DNA from: CAVTYH01 sp963773875
GTDB taxonomy: Bacteria; Planctomycetota; Planctomycetia; Pirellulales; JADZDJ01
Length of the DNA: 64,000 bases
NCBI GenBank assembly: GCA_963773875.1
Contig: CAVZCV010000020.1
Span: 124,001-188,000, forward strand
Direction: 5' to 3'
Under the pieces are notes generated by a model. The model saw nothing but the letters and a program-made list of their open reading frames with translations, did not search any database and was not told the DNA's origin. This document shows positions 1 through 9,876 of this stretch, in pieces (the first letter of the stretch is position 1; every line of letters starts with the position of its first letter). Position numbers and translations under genes: made by a program.

Positions 1-210
1 TGACAATCGTTCATAGAATCTTTGAAGTGCCTCCAACGAGGTGACTTTCGTGCCACCGCACTGTAGGACTTCTAACTTGACGCCCTTACAACCACGCTGC
101 GCCCACCGGTAAATACAGCTCACATGGGGGCGTTTGCCGCCGCGTCGCTCGGGCAATTGAGCCGGAACGTCTGCGAGCGAAATAAGTGTTTCGGACAATG
201 AATCGATCAT
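1..210 (-). CDS. DUF1580 family protein (3' end beyond window)
   Basis: Reading leftward from an ATG at 210, about 70 residues are visible before the window edge. The protein begins MIDSLSETLISLADVPAQLP and continues with a basic stretch, then IYRWAQRGCKGVKLEVLQCGGTKVTSLEALQRF in sense. This pattern matches my knowledge of the planctomycete DUF1580 family, small proteins with an excisionase-like winged-helix look that often lie beside tyrosine integrases. Here it sits downstream of an integrase remnant on the same strand, which fits an excision or control role for a mobile island, but that role is inferred. The stop codon lies outside the window. Confidence 0.75.
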   Translation of the reverse strand, partial: MIDSLSETLISLADVPAQLPERRGGKRPHVSCIYRWAQRGCKGVKLEVLQCGGTKVTSLEALQRFYERLS

Positions 211-355
211 CGCACGGCTCCGCGATTGCGTGAGAACGTTTGCAAGGGCGGAAGACGATAAGCAAAATTTTTCTGGCGCACAATGGCCGCATCAGACTTT
301 TTTTGCTAGCTGAAAAAGAGCGAATCCCGCTCGCTTCTGATGCAAGTAACGCGAC

Positions 356-900
356 TCAGCCGACCTCGCGGATGACCGCTGCCGCTTTCGCCATGTCGCG
401 CTCGGCATAAATCTGCGTTACGTCGGCGTCACTGTGCCCGAGCACAACTTGCGCGGCTTCTAGTCCGAACCGCTTGCGAATTTCCGTTGCCGCTGAATGA
501 CGTAACCGGTTTGGTGCCCAGCGATGTTCAATTTTCCATTGGCGTGCTTGCTCTGGCGTCGCATCATCAGGTGCCGGAAAAGCCTTATCACAAGCCCGGT
601 CGATTGCACGGCGATAACTGTCGGTTGTGTACCGACCGCCAGCGGCCCGCTTTGGTTTTCGCTTGCGATTTGTGCCTGGTCGATTGCCGTAGTGCAGCGG
701 AATCTTGCGTGCTTCGTGCAGCTCGGCACGCCGCTTTCGTTCGCTGTCTGCCGGCACGAAACAGTAAGTCTCTTTGTCCCGCAATAGATATGGACGCAGC
801 ACGTCTTGGGCTTGCGGACCAATTAGAATGATTCGTTCACGACCATGATGTTCCGTCTTGTGCGATTCGGGTCGATATTGCCACACATCGCCCGAGGTAC
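356..900 (-). pseudogene. Tyrosine recombinase/integrase, C-terminal half
   Basis: The reading frame holds only the catalytic C-terminal part of a phage-type integrase. It shows NRLRHSAATEIRKRFG (the HxxR region, with Asn in place of the first His), VVLGHSDADVTQIYAE (GH box plus the nucleophilic Tyr) and an N-terminal edge WQYRPESHKTEH. The core-binding domain and first catalytic Arg are missing. Upstream, at about 885-903, the sequence switches to a helicase fragment on the other strand, so the 5' half was lost by a rearrangement. It cannot be the missing half of the integrase at 20.8-21.5 kb, because the two share an overlapping but non-identical stretch of about 15 residues. No intact start is present. 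Confidence 0.85.
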
Positions 901-1617
901 CCAAGCTACATCCTTGCCTTGGCAATGGGCGCCGGCAAGACGGTGCTCATCGGGGCCATCATCGCCACCGAATTCGCGATGGCAATGGAGTACACGCGAA
1001 GCCTGTTCAATCCGGCCGAGAGCCCGTTCATTCAGAATGCACTTGTCTTCGCGCCCGGCACGACTATTGTCGAGTCCCTCCGCGAACTTGCCGACATCCC
1101 CTACGACAAGATACTGCCACCCCGACTGTGCAAGGCGTTCCTTACCAACCTGAAGCTAACCTTTACGCGTGACGGCGACCCGGACCTGCCGGTCATTCGC
1201 GGGTCGGTGTTCAACGTCATCGTCACTAACACTGAAAAGATTCGCATCCAGAAGTCGGCGATACGAAAAAGTGATCTCGGAGGGCTGTTCTCGCCCGCCA
1301 CCGAGGATGCCGCCAAAGAAGCGGTTGCCAACAGACGATTGCGTGCAATTGCGAGTTTGCCGCACTTGGCAGTGTTCTCAGACGAGGCGCACCATACCTA
1401 CGGCCGTACAATGGGGCAAAGCCTCAAGCGTGTGCGGCAAACGGTTGACTATCTACATCACGAAAGCCCAAACCTGGTATGCGTCGTCAACACAACGGGC
1501 ACGCCATACTTTCACCGCCAGCCGCTTCGCGATGTTGTAACTTGGTACGGTTTATCGCAAGGCATACGTGAGCCGGCGACTGTTCGTGCTCCTGCATTTG
1601 GCCGCAGTCCTAATTGA
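901..1617 (+). pseudogene. Type III restriction enzyme Res subunit / DEAD-box helicase fragment
   Basis: Homology-like sequence begins at about 901 (SYILALAMGAGKT, Walker A) and includes AVFSDEAHH (Walker B, motif II) and NTTGTPYF (motif III), ending near LSQGIRE at about 1575. Both ends are missing: type III Res subunits are usually 900-1000 residues, whereas about 225 remain. The left end fuses directly to the integrase fragment, and the right end runs into the 3' flank of the convergent metallo-hydrolase gene. Intact members cut DNA together with a Mod methyltransferase, which is absent here. This is dead sequence left by recombination, not a working restriction system. Confidence 0.85.
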
Positions 1618-2530
1618 ACCTGCGATATTTGGCATCACTCTTCGCGGCCGCCGCGCGTTGCTTTTCTAGCTCCGATCGAAACGCGCGCTGTTTGTCATTG
1701 ACGAATTCCTTGTACCCTGCGGGGTCGACCAGTGCCGCGGCATCGCCCGCTTGGAGGCGCGGGTATTTGCGGTCTAAGCCGAAGTAATCGCCGTGGGCGC
1801 CGAGAAATAAATCGCAGGGCAAGGAAAGCAACGTGCGGAACGTTTGCTCGTAATCTTCAGCGATTTGTGGATATACCTCGTTGTTCACTAGCCGATAACC
1901 TGCATTTACGTTCGGACTGCCGATGATGACGGCATCATACGCTTTGCCATTGGCCAACAGCTTCAGCGTCCACGTGGTGCAGCCCTTGGTGTGCCCCGGA
2001 GTAAGATGGGCCACAAGTTCGGCTTTGCCCAACTTCACTTGTTCGCCGTCGTGCAGCACGCGATCCACTTTGGTAACGGGAAACATCGAACTGGCGCTCG
2101 CACCATAATGAAAATCGGCTTTCCCGCCCGACTCGATCACAGGAACGTCGGCATCCATCACCATGTACGTGGCGCCGGTTATTTGCTTGATTTGTGCGCT
2201 GCCGGCGCAGTGATCGAAATGGGCATGGCTAATCAACAGCACCTTGATATCGGCGAACTTGAACCCGAGTTTCTCGATGCTGTCGCGAATCAGTGGCACG
2301 CTCGATTCTAGATTCGAATTGATCAGAACGTGCCCCTCATCGGTCGTGACCAAATAACTTGCCAACCCTTCGCTGCCAACATAGTAAAGGTTATCCGCAA
2401 TCCGAAACGGCGGATGCGGCGCAGACCACGCGCGGTTGGACTGGGCGAACAGCCGATCAGCTTCGCCGATCAACGCCGCAAACGTCACACAGAGCGTTAA
2501 CGCCACCGGAGATCGAAAACGCTTGAACAT
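1610..2530 (-). CDS. Secreted metallo-beta-lactamase fold hydrolase, subclass B3-like
   Basis: About 306 residues from the chosen ATG at 2530, which gives a clean signal peptide (MFKRFRSPVALTLCVTF..., cleavage near LFAQ). An upstream in-frame ATG would add 11 residues. The zinc ligands of the fold are all present: HAHFDH, GHTKGCTTW and FLGAHGDYF. The order and spacing, and the LGAHGDYF ending, resemble subclass B3 metallo-beta-lactamases, which hydrolyse beta-lactams in the periplasm with two Zn2+ ions. True lactamase activity cannot be told from sequence, since related enzymes act on other esters or lactones. It lies in the island, tail-to-tail with the helicase fragment and downstream of an esterase gene on the same strand. 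Confidence 0.8.
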   Translation of the reverse strand: MFKRFRSPVALTLCVTFAALIGEADRLFAQSNRAWSAPHPPFRIADNLYYVGSEGLASYLVTTDEGHVLINSNLESSVPLIRDSIEKLGFKFADIKVLLISHAHFDHCAGSAQIKQITGATYMVMDADVPVIESGGKADFHYGASASSMFPVTKVDRVLHDGEQVKLGKAELVAHLTPGHTKGCTTWTLKLLANGKAYDAVIIGSPNVNAGYRLVNNEVYPQIAEDYEQTFRTLLSLPCDLFLGAHGDYFGLDRKYPRLQAGDAAALVDPAGYKEFVNDKQRAFRSELEKQRAAAAKSDAKYRRFN

Positions 2531-2793
2531 ATTGTGCCTTTCAATTCGAATTGGCCGCAGCACACCGCCAGTTTTATTGTCTTAACTTGCTCGCCGCGGA
2601 ACACACATACGTCATCTGCGCGAACAATTGGGGTAGGCCAACCGGAATGTTCATAAGCTCACTGAAAGTCGCCAGCGTTGCCGGGCATTGTACGGTTGCG
2701 CGAAGTGAATGGCGCGCACCGATTGATGAGGGCCGCTGGCCCGGTCGCTCAGCGGGTTGATGTAGGAATGTTTCTGCTGATCGCTCGCCGGAT

Positions 2794-3893
2794 TTATTTC
2801 GCTCCTTCAATTGGATACCCGCGCCAGACGAATTCGAGGGCGCTGGGGAGCGTGTTGCTGATCGCGTCGCGAGGCGTGTGGCCGCTGTTTTTAGCGTAGA
2901 CAAATTGGTAGGGGTAGCCTTTCGCATTGAGCGCTTCGGCCAGGCGTTTGTTGGCGACGACCCAGTTGCGCATGGCACTGGAGGCGCTGTGGCGCCGTTG
3001 TCTTTTTCGCCGGCGTGGAGCCAGACGCGGAGCGGCTTCTTGTCGGATTTGGAAATCAGGTTTTCCGGATATTCCCAGCCGCCGTGCGGATATTCATCGT
3101 TGCGGCGCAAGTTCACGAACGTGCCGGAGTACGAAAGCACGCGGTGATACAGCTCGGGATGAAACCAGGCCATCGAAAACGCGCAAATGCCGCCGGAACT
3201 GCCACCGAGCGTCATGCGTGCCTCGGGATCCTTCGTTAGCTTGATGCCTGCTTCTTTTTCGACACGAGGCAGAACTTCGTTCTCGACAAATTCAGCATTC
3301 TTGCCCCAGACCGTGTCGTATTCGTAGCTGCGATCTGGGCCGGCATTGGCGATCATGACGGCGACAAGTGGCGGCAAGCGTTTGTCGGCAATCATGTTGT
3401 CCAGAATCGTGGACAGCTTGTAGTTCTGCAGGCCGTATTGATCGCAGGCGACGATAAACGGCGCCGGCGAGTCGGGCTTGTTCTGCGCCGGAATATACAC
3501 GGCGACATCGCGTTGGAAGGGAGCGTTCTGGCCGGGGAAGATTTTGCTTTCGGCGGAATCCATCTTGAACTTGATGATTTTTCCCTTGGGCACATCGTCG
3601 CGCTCCGTTTGTTCCGGCGACGGCGGATACTCGGGGCCCGTGGAATATTCGCCGTTGGGCAGACCGACCTTCCACGGGGGCAGATCTTTGAGAGGCGCGA
3701 TCTCGGCCACATCGACTTCGCTGAGAGCCGGGCCACCACGACCAAGGCCTTTCTTGGTCGTCGGCGCTTCGGCTGGAGCGGCATCGCCGGCTTTCGCGTC
3801 GCCCTTTCCAGCCGCGGGCGGATCTTGGGCAAAAACTGCAGAGACGCTCGAAAGTAGGCTTAGAACTAAGCAAAGGCGAAACTTCGCGCTCAT
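2794..3893 (-). CDS. Secreted Fes/CE1-type esterase (frameshifted near the 3' end)
   Basis: A signal peptide (MSAKFRLCLVLSLLSS..., cleavage near VFAQ) and a Pro/Ala-rich linker precede an alpha/beta-hydrolase domain of the enterochelin esterase/esterase D type. The nucleophile elbow is LGGSSGGICAF. At about 2980 (GG on the plus strand) the frame shifts. Adding one base restores SAMRNWVVANKRLAEAL... and SGHTPRDAI, which holds the catalytic His, ending at the stop at 2794-2796. Read literally, the ORF runs on to 2574 with a nonsense tail and lacks the His. The frameshift is either a sequencing error or an inactivating mutation. The substrate is unknown; such enzymes release ester-linked acids or cut siderophore-like esters. 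Confidence 0.8.
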
Positions 3894-4465
3894 CGGTTGG
3901 GCTCCAGCATTGATTGGCGGGAGGCGTGTGGCAGAGCTCGCAGTCTATCTTCACTGTCGACTGGAAGGCAAGAATTTTTAGGACTTGCCCAAACTTTGCC
4001 GATCAGCCGCCGATTTTCCCGTGAACGACTGCTCCAGCGACGCAGTAAGCAACTGCGCAAGCATGGGGAACAGAGACCCGCGCCTCGCCGCGGCCCTTAA
4101 CCTTGGAATCTGAAGAAATACATCGGCTTTTGTCAAATCGACCGGCAGCGCGAACGGCAAATTGGCGCATTGGTGTTCACGACCAAATCGCTGAATTGGC
4201 CGTGCCCATGCGCTCATGAGGGCGTGTCATTACGCTGACTGCCAAATGTCGGTTCGTCCTGGCTCAGCTGGCGAACGTCCCTCGGTCGATGTGACCGAAG
4301 CGGATTGCATCTTGGCCGAACCTGCCCAATGTCGGTTCGTCCTGCGCCGGTTGGTTACATTGGAAATCGTTCCACGGGTCAGAATCGGTGGTTTGGGCCA
4401 ATGGAATCGGCGATCATCTGGTTGGACTTTGCTACACTCGGGCAACCCTCCGGAGACGAATCAAA
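3894..4465. other. Intergenic region with short repeats, no gene recognised
   Basis: This region lies between divergent genes (esterase leftward, beta-helix gene rightward), so promoters for both are expected here. I see no convincing coding sequence. Its right part carries the 16-bp repeat ATGAGGGCGTGTCATT and a 17-bp direct repeat, both listed separately. A leftward open frame at about 3978-4217 has no recognisable similarity and was not called. Confidence 0.6.
4216..4344. repeat. Interspersed repeat copy plus 17-bp direct repeat
   Basis: ATGAGGGCGTGTCATT at 4216-4231 is identical to 13163-13178. In both places it is followed by CGCT.GACT-like sequence and then AAATGwCGGTTCGTC (4244-4258 and 13199-13213). 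Within this copy AATGTCGGTTCGTCCTG occurs twice, at 4245-4261 and 4328-4344. It may be a relic of a small mobile repeat; its function is unknown. Confidence 0.75.
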
Positions 4466-7317
4466 ATGGCCACGCACCAAAATCGAACTGCTGCCGCGTT
4501 TGTGTTCGCCTTGATCACTCTAGCCGGTGGCTCCCTTCCCGCCCAATCGCTCTTCCCGCAAAAGCCGAACGATTCTGCTGCCGTTGTCGTTACGCCGGAT
4601 AAATTTCCGGTGAAGGCCGATGGCGTGGCCGACGACACGGACGCTCTGCAACAAGCAATGAACCAAGGCGCGCGGGGCATCGTCTTCATCCCCGAAGGTC
4701 GTTATCGTCTGACGAAAACTCTCTACGTTACGACCGGTACGCGTGTGTTTGGATTTGGCAAGAATCGCCCCGTGTTCGTGCTCGCCCCGAATACGGCAGG
4801 CTACCAGGAGCCGGGACGTGGCGGGCCCTTCGGCCGGGGAAAATACCTGGTTCACTTCGCCGCCAGCCGAGAAGCCAATGGTACGGTCGTCGACGCAAGC
4901 GAGCTCGACTTCAACAGCGTGATGTGCAATATCGACTTCGAGATCGGCGAAGGGAACCCAAGCGCCGTCGGCGTTCGCTTCAAGGTTGCCCAGCGCAGCT
5001 ACCTGTCGTTCATGAATTTCAAATTGGGGGCGGCGCTTGCCGCGGTCGAGGACATTGGCAACATCTCCTATAACCTGACCATTTCCGGCGGCAAGTATGG
5101 CATTATCACGACGCGCACCTCGCCAAACTGGCAATACGTGCTGATGGATTCTGTCTTTGAAAATCAATCGGTCGCTGGAATCAACACCAAGGATGTCGGG
5201 TTCTCGCTGTTCCGCTGCAACTTCCGCCACATGCCGGTGGCGATCGAAATCCCGGACGATGAGACCGATCAAATCTACGGCCGCGACCTGCGCTTCGACG
5301 ACATCACTCGGGCTGGCGTCGCGTTCGGCGACGCGAAACACTTCAAGCACCAGGTGACGTTGGTGAACACGGCCTGCACAGACGTGCCCCAATTCGTCGG
5401 CAACGCACTCGAGCAGATTGCGGCGCCGGGGAAGCATTACGTCGTCGATCGCCTTTCGGCGGGGCTGGAGATTGGCGCTGACGGTCGCGAGGTGGGTGTC
5501 GTCACGCGGCACACAGAGAAGGCACTTCCGGCGCTGCGCCGATCGTATCGTCCGACATTCACCTACTGCCGCCAATGGAGGAGTGGTTCACGGTCAAAAG
5601 CGATACCGACCTCCAGGCCGCGGTTAACGAACATCGAGTTCTCTACTTCCCAATGGGAAACTATCGGGCGAACGCCCCGCTCGTGTTGAAGCCCGATACA
5701 GTGCTGATTGGCTTGCACAGCACGAGAACCACGCTCGGCTCGATCGTAACACCCAAGAATGGAACGAACCTCGTTAGTGGACTCGGGTTCGGCCCGCTTG
5801 CTGGCGCGCCCACTATTCTCTGGATGGCGGGGGAAAAATCGATGGCAGATGACATTGCTTTCACGACAGGCGCCGGCGGCCGCGGGCCCCGCGGCGGCCC
5901 TGCACCGGCCGATGGCGGCGCCCGCGGTCCCGCCGGCGGCGAGGCCCAGCCGTACATGGTCGTTCGCGACGGCGGGGGCGGCATCTTCCGCAACGTGTGG
6001 ATTGAAGGCGGCACTCCGCCCACCGGTCTGCGCGTCGAAGACACCTCCACGCGCGGGCAGATCTTCCAGCTCTCGAACGAACATCATCGTCGTGTAGAGG
6101 TTGTTCTTCGCAACGTGCGGAATTGGGAATTCCATTGCCTGCAAACCGAGGAGGAGTTCGGGCAGCAAGAAGCCTACGTCTTGGACATCGAGAACTGCCG
6201 AGATTTGTTGTTCACGAACACTTACATGTACCGCGTGTCCCGCACCTCTCAGGCGAAAGATTACGCCATCCTGGTCCGTAAATCGGACAACATTGTGTTC
6301 GACAATTTGCATAACTTCAGCCAGACGCGTCTGCCGTTTGATAACACGGTCCTTGAAGAAGGGAGCGGCGTGTTTGTTCGTGCCGCCAACTTCACTCGCC
6401 TGGTCGCTGGCCAGGGCATGCAAAAGGGGAACCCGCTGTCCTTTCCCCCGGCTTTCGCACAAGACGCCAAACTTGAAAAGCTTGCTGGCGATTTTGGCAA
6501 TGCAACGAGCCTGACGGCGGACGACGCCGGCCGCGTCTACTTCACGGACGCTGCTAACAGTAAGATCTATCGCTGGAATGACGCTGAGAAGAAGGCCGAG
6601 GTGCTCGCCGAAACCAAGGGCGCACCGCAGCCGCAGGTTATGGGTTTTGTGAAGCCTTCGACGCTGATGGTTGCGGCCTTCGCACCGGGCGCCCGGCAGG
6701 TCGGCGGCATTTATAGTGTGAACACTCAAAGCGGCGCGTTGGAATCCGTCAGCGAAACTGCGGAAAGGAAGCCCGGCACCGCGCTGCTCCTGCCCATTGG
6801 CCTGCACAACCGCATGGACATCATGCAAGACTACATGCAACACCGCGGCTATCGCTTTCACCCGAACAGCAATACTTCGATCATCGCCGTTGTCGAGAAC
6901 GAGCACCGCGGTTATTTCTACGCGCCCGACTCGAACGTGGCTCTGATGGCCGGCGGCACTGGGCGGCCGATCACGCAAAGTTCTCAAATGGCGGTCGTGG
7001 AACCTGGTCAGAGCTTTTACCTGACGTCCGAGGACGATTGCCGCACTTGGGTGGCGACGCTGGACGAAAATTATCACCTCATCGCAAAACTCTTTGCCGA
7101 CCGCGGCGGCAACGCGGTCGCCACCGACGCAGAGGGAAATGTCTACATCGCCGACGGCCACGTGTCGGTCTACGACGGGTCGGGCAAACAAGTTGGCACG
7201 CTGGAAACCCGGGAACGGGCTTCCGGCCTCGCCTTCGGCGGCGCAGACAAGCGGACCCTGTTCATCGGCGCACGATCTTCGCTGTATGCAATTCGCACGC
7301 GGGTGGCAGGAAAATAA
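4466..7317 (+). CDS. Secreted pectate-lyase-like beta-helix protein fused to SMP-30/gluconolactonase-like propeller (one frameshift)
   Basis: The ATG at 4466 gives a signal peptide (AAFVFALITLAGGSLPAQS), with GGAG upstream. The first half reads as a pectate lyase superfamily beta-helix (VKADGVADDTDALQQAMNQG..., PEGRYRLTKTLYV). At about 5545-5560 the frame shifts, and the second helix half continues in the next frame (LPPMEEWFTVKSDTDLQAA..., PMGNYRANAPLVLKPDTVLIG). From about 6480 the protein changes to a beta-propeller of SMP-30/gluconolactonase type (LTADDAGRVYFTDAANSKIYRW, ATDAEGNVYIADGHVSVYD). Joined length is roughly 950 residues. The fold supports extracellular polysaccharide binding or lysis; substrate and activity are not shown. 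A long antisense ORF on the minus strand is a codon-bias shadow. Confidence 0.8.
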
Positions 7318-7620
7318 CGCACTCAACCGCCTCTGGATGCGCCGCATACGCATCGCCGGGAATGGTTGGCACGATTCGCCGCGCCGTTTACGGGATAGAG
7401 TGCAGCGCGATGTGAATCGTGGAACAGACTGCAGAGAAATGCTGGTTAATCTTTTCCGCTCGGTGTCGGCCGAGCACCGACTGGGTCGACATTATCCAAA
7501 GCGGGAAGCTGGACAGTACTCGAAAGCTAAGGAGTCTCCGAGTTCTCCCTCGCAAGCCATTCAGGAGTTCCCGAACCACCGTAACTCGATAGTGCCGGAA
7601 GCCGTAACCGTGCCCGTCCG
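7318..7620. other. Non-coding gap, nothing recognised
   Basis: No ORF with recognisable similarity, RNA gene or clear terminator is seen between the beta-helix/SMP-30 gene and the truncated GyrI/PARG-like remnant. Confidence 0.5.
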
Positions 7621-7859
7621 TCAGGTGCAGAGGTACGAAGTGCTAGCGCAGAAGGAATTCCGGAATTGGCTACTGTTCGTGAGATGAACGCGAAACCATT
7701 GCGCAACGCACGTCTGGTCGTTCCTGAAGACGCCGCAGCCCCAAGCCCCGAGCACGAGCGAGTCGTGTCCGTGCCGCAGCGCGACCGCCAACAAGCGTTG
7801 GATGCGCTCCAGGAATGCCCGCCCGGAGGGGCCCACTTTACGGGTGATGGTAAGAAATT
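7621..7859 (-). pseudogene. GyrI-like / DUF2263 (PARG-like) chimeric remnant, 3' part, interrupted by ISL3
   Basis: Reading leftward from the IS target site, the frame gives FLTITRKVGPSGRAFLERIQ, which looks like a GyrI-like small-molecule-binding domain. It then continues ALRHGHDSLVLGAWGCGVF RNDQ, the hallmark C-terminal segment of the DUF2263/TIGR02452 microbial PARG-like family. The rest of the PARG-like catalytic macro domain is missing. Removing the insertion sequence and one target duplicate joins this frame exactly with the 5' part at 9777-9861, so a continuous fused ORF existed before the IS inserted. The fusion is probably a deletion scar and not a functional enzyme. Confidence 0.7.
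7852..7859. repeat. Left target-site duplication of the ISL3 element
   Basis: AAGAAATT immediately precedes the left inverted repeat and is repeated exactly after the right one at 9769-9776. Eight bp is the normal duplication length for the ISL3 family. Confidence 0.95.
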
Positions 7860-9768
7860 GGTTCTCCCGCACATTTGATGAACGGAATGCTAGCAGCGAA
7901 TAATTGCAATCGCTGAATTTGTACTTGGTGGCCAAGCCCTCAATGGGTAGGAGGCCATCATGCACGTCCGGGCACTGTTACCTGCGGAGACCGCGCTATC
8001 CTGCGATAGCGTGCAATGGAATGGGAACAAGATCACGGTTGCTGTCAGCAGCATAGCTTCGAGCAGTGTATGTCCTTGCTGCGGTCACTTGTCCGAGCGC
8101 ATTCACAGCCGCTATGTTCGACGGCTGGCGGATCTGCCGTGGCAAGGCCTGCGAGTCGAAGTGCACTGGCAGTGTCGTCGATTCTTCTGCACGAGTCCTG
8201 GTTGTGCGCAGCACATCTTCACGGAGCGATTACCCGAGCTGGCGGCGCCGCATGCACGGAAAACTAACCGATTGACCGTCGTCATGGGCGCGATCGCTCT
8301 GGCCTGCGGTGGCGAGGAAGGCGCACGCCTAGCAGAAACGAATCGGGGTTCGAACAAGCCCGGATACAATGCTGCGGGAAATCCGACGCACGCCCACTGG
8401 CACCTGCCCCAGGGTGCGCGTCCTCGGCGTGGATGACTGGGCGCTTCGTCGCGGCCAGCGCTATGGCACGATCCTGGTCGATCTGGATCAGCATCGCGTG
8501 GTCGATTTGCTCCCAGAGCGATCGTCAGAGGCCTTTGCTGCTTGGCTGCGGAGTCATCCTGAAGTCGAGGTCGTGAGCCGCGATCGGGGTGATTACTACA
8601 TCAAAGGTGCACAGGCCGGGGCGCCGCAAGCGTTGCAAGTCGCCGACAGGTGGCATCTGGTGCATAATCTGCAAGAGGCACTGGTGCGCTTGATCGAGCG
8701 CTTTAGTAAACCGTTGAAAGAAGCCACCAAGTTGCTCTCCGGCCAGCAGGGACCAGCACAACAAAACGCTGGCTCCACAGAATACCTCACGGCGGCAGTT
8801 CCCGAAGCGCCGGCCCAACTTGAACAAGAACAGGCCGCGCGGCGTGCGCGACGACTGAATCGCTATCAACAAGCCGTTGAATTGCATCAGCAGAAAGTTT
8901 CCCAACGTGAAATTGCCCGCCGCCTCGGCGTATATCGAAGCACGGTTCGTAAATGGCTCAGCGCGGGCTGCTATCCCGAGCGTGCTGGCCGCCGCTACCC
9001 TCGTGGAGTTGATGGCTGGATCGACTATCTCGCAGAGCGTTGGCAGGCCGGATGTCACAACGCCGCTGAATTGACGTTGGAACTGCGAACGCGAGGCTTT
9101 AGCGGCTCGTACGATATGGTCCGCCGCTTTGTGGCGACATGGCGAAAGTCCCTGGAGCTGTAAGAACGCAGCCAGCTTCAAAAACACCCCACTGCCACAG
9201 GACAGTCCCCGTTCGATGGCATGGCTGCTGCTGAAACCGCCCGAGGAACGAGAACCCGACGAGCAGCGCCTGGTCCAAGCGTTTTGTGAATCCTGCGCGG
9301 ACGTCCATCAAGCCGTCCTATTGGTGCAGCAATTTCGAAGCCTTGTAACTGAGCGGCGTTCTGTGGAATTGGATGCGTGGTTGACCCGCGCCCTGTCCGC
9401 TGATGCTCCGGTTGAAATGCGACGGTTTGCCGCAGGACTTCAGACCGATTACAAGGCGGTGCAGGCGGCTTTGTGCCAACCCTGGAGTAACGGGCAGACG
9501 GAGGGCCAGGTCAATCGGCTCAAGCTGCTGAAGCGACAGATGTATGGTCGTGCCAACTTCGACTTATTACGTAAACGCGTACTGATGAAAACCGGATGAC
9601 ACATTACGGAATTTCCGATCAAGGAGGGTGCCAAGAGCTCAAACCGATCACTACTCAAATTGTGCGATTACGACCGATCGAAAGCGGCGGTTAGTAAGCC
9701 TCAAACAAATGCAGTCGGTCGCAATCCGCTCGTGGATTTCCAACCTTCATCAAATGTGCGGGAGAACC
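7860..9768 (+). mobile_element. ISL3-family insertion sequence, complete ends
   Basis: The element is 1909 bp, bounded by perfect 23-bp inverted repeats: left 7860-7882 starting GGTTCTCCCGCACATTTG, right 9746-9768 ending CGGGAGAACC. It is flanked by the 8-bp target duplication AAGAAATT and carries one transposase gene on the plus strand. Intact ends and an exact duplication indicate a fairly recent insertion. The target is a GyrI-like/PARG-like chimeric ORF that resumes in frame on the far side. Confidence 0.95.
7960..9599 (+). CDS. tnp: ISL3-family transposase (two frameshifts as read)
   Basis: The ATG at 7960 has a TAGGAGG ribosome site. The N-terminal zinc-finger region shows CPCCGHLSERIHSRY and CRRFFCTSPGC. 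The DDE core follows: VLGVDDWALRRGQRYGTIL (first Asp), EVVSRDRGDYYIKGAQ and VADRWHLVHNL (second Asp), then an inserted helix-turn-helix (SQREIARRLGVYRSTVRKWL), and finally WSNGQTEGQVNRLKLLKRQM with the catalytic Glu. One extra A in AAA at 8336-8338 breaks the frame after LAE, and a second break lies near 9150-9200. If these are sequencing errors the element may be active; otherwise it is dead. Confidence 0.9.
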
Positions 9769-9776
9769 AAGAAATT
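9769..9776. repeat. Right target-site duplication of the ISL3 element
   Basis: AAGAAATT directly follows the right inverted repeat and matches 7852-7859 exactly. Confidence 0.95.
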
Positions 9777-9861
9777 CCGCCGGCTCGATGCCAATGACTT
9801 CCGGAGTGCGCGCGGCCGAGTAGTACTTCTTGTGCCGTTTTGCCAGATCCAGTTTTTGCAT
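9777..9861 (-). pseudogene. GyrI-like domain protein, 5' part cut off by ISL3
   Basis: From the ATG at 9861 the frame reads MQKLDLAKRHKKYYSAARTP and continues EVIGIEPAEFL, a typical N-terminus of GyrI-like small-molecule-binding proteins. It then meets the target duplication and the IS. The start lies only 16 bp after the stop of the mutarotase-like gene, so the two were probably co-transcribed. The downstream part is at 7621-7859, where it is fused to a PARG-like tail. Confidence 0.7.
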
Positions 9862-9876
9862 GACGATCGTACCGAA

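Noticed and set aside
901..1617. Active type III restriction-modification system
   Set aside because: Only about a quarter of the Res helicase remains and no methyltransferase gene is present.
2574..2793. Extended C-terminus of the first esterase as read in one frame
   Set aside because: The tail lacks family character, while the neighbouring frame restores the catalytic His and a stop at 2794.
5563..7353. 596-residue antisense ORF opposite the beta-helix/SMP-30 gene
   Set aside because: No domain or signal is recognisable, while the plus strand carries clear protein homology. It is a GC-rich shadow frame.
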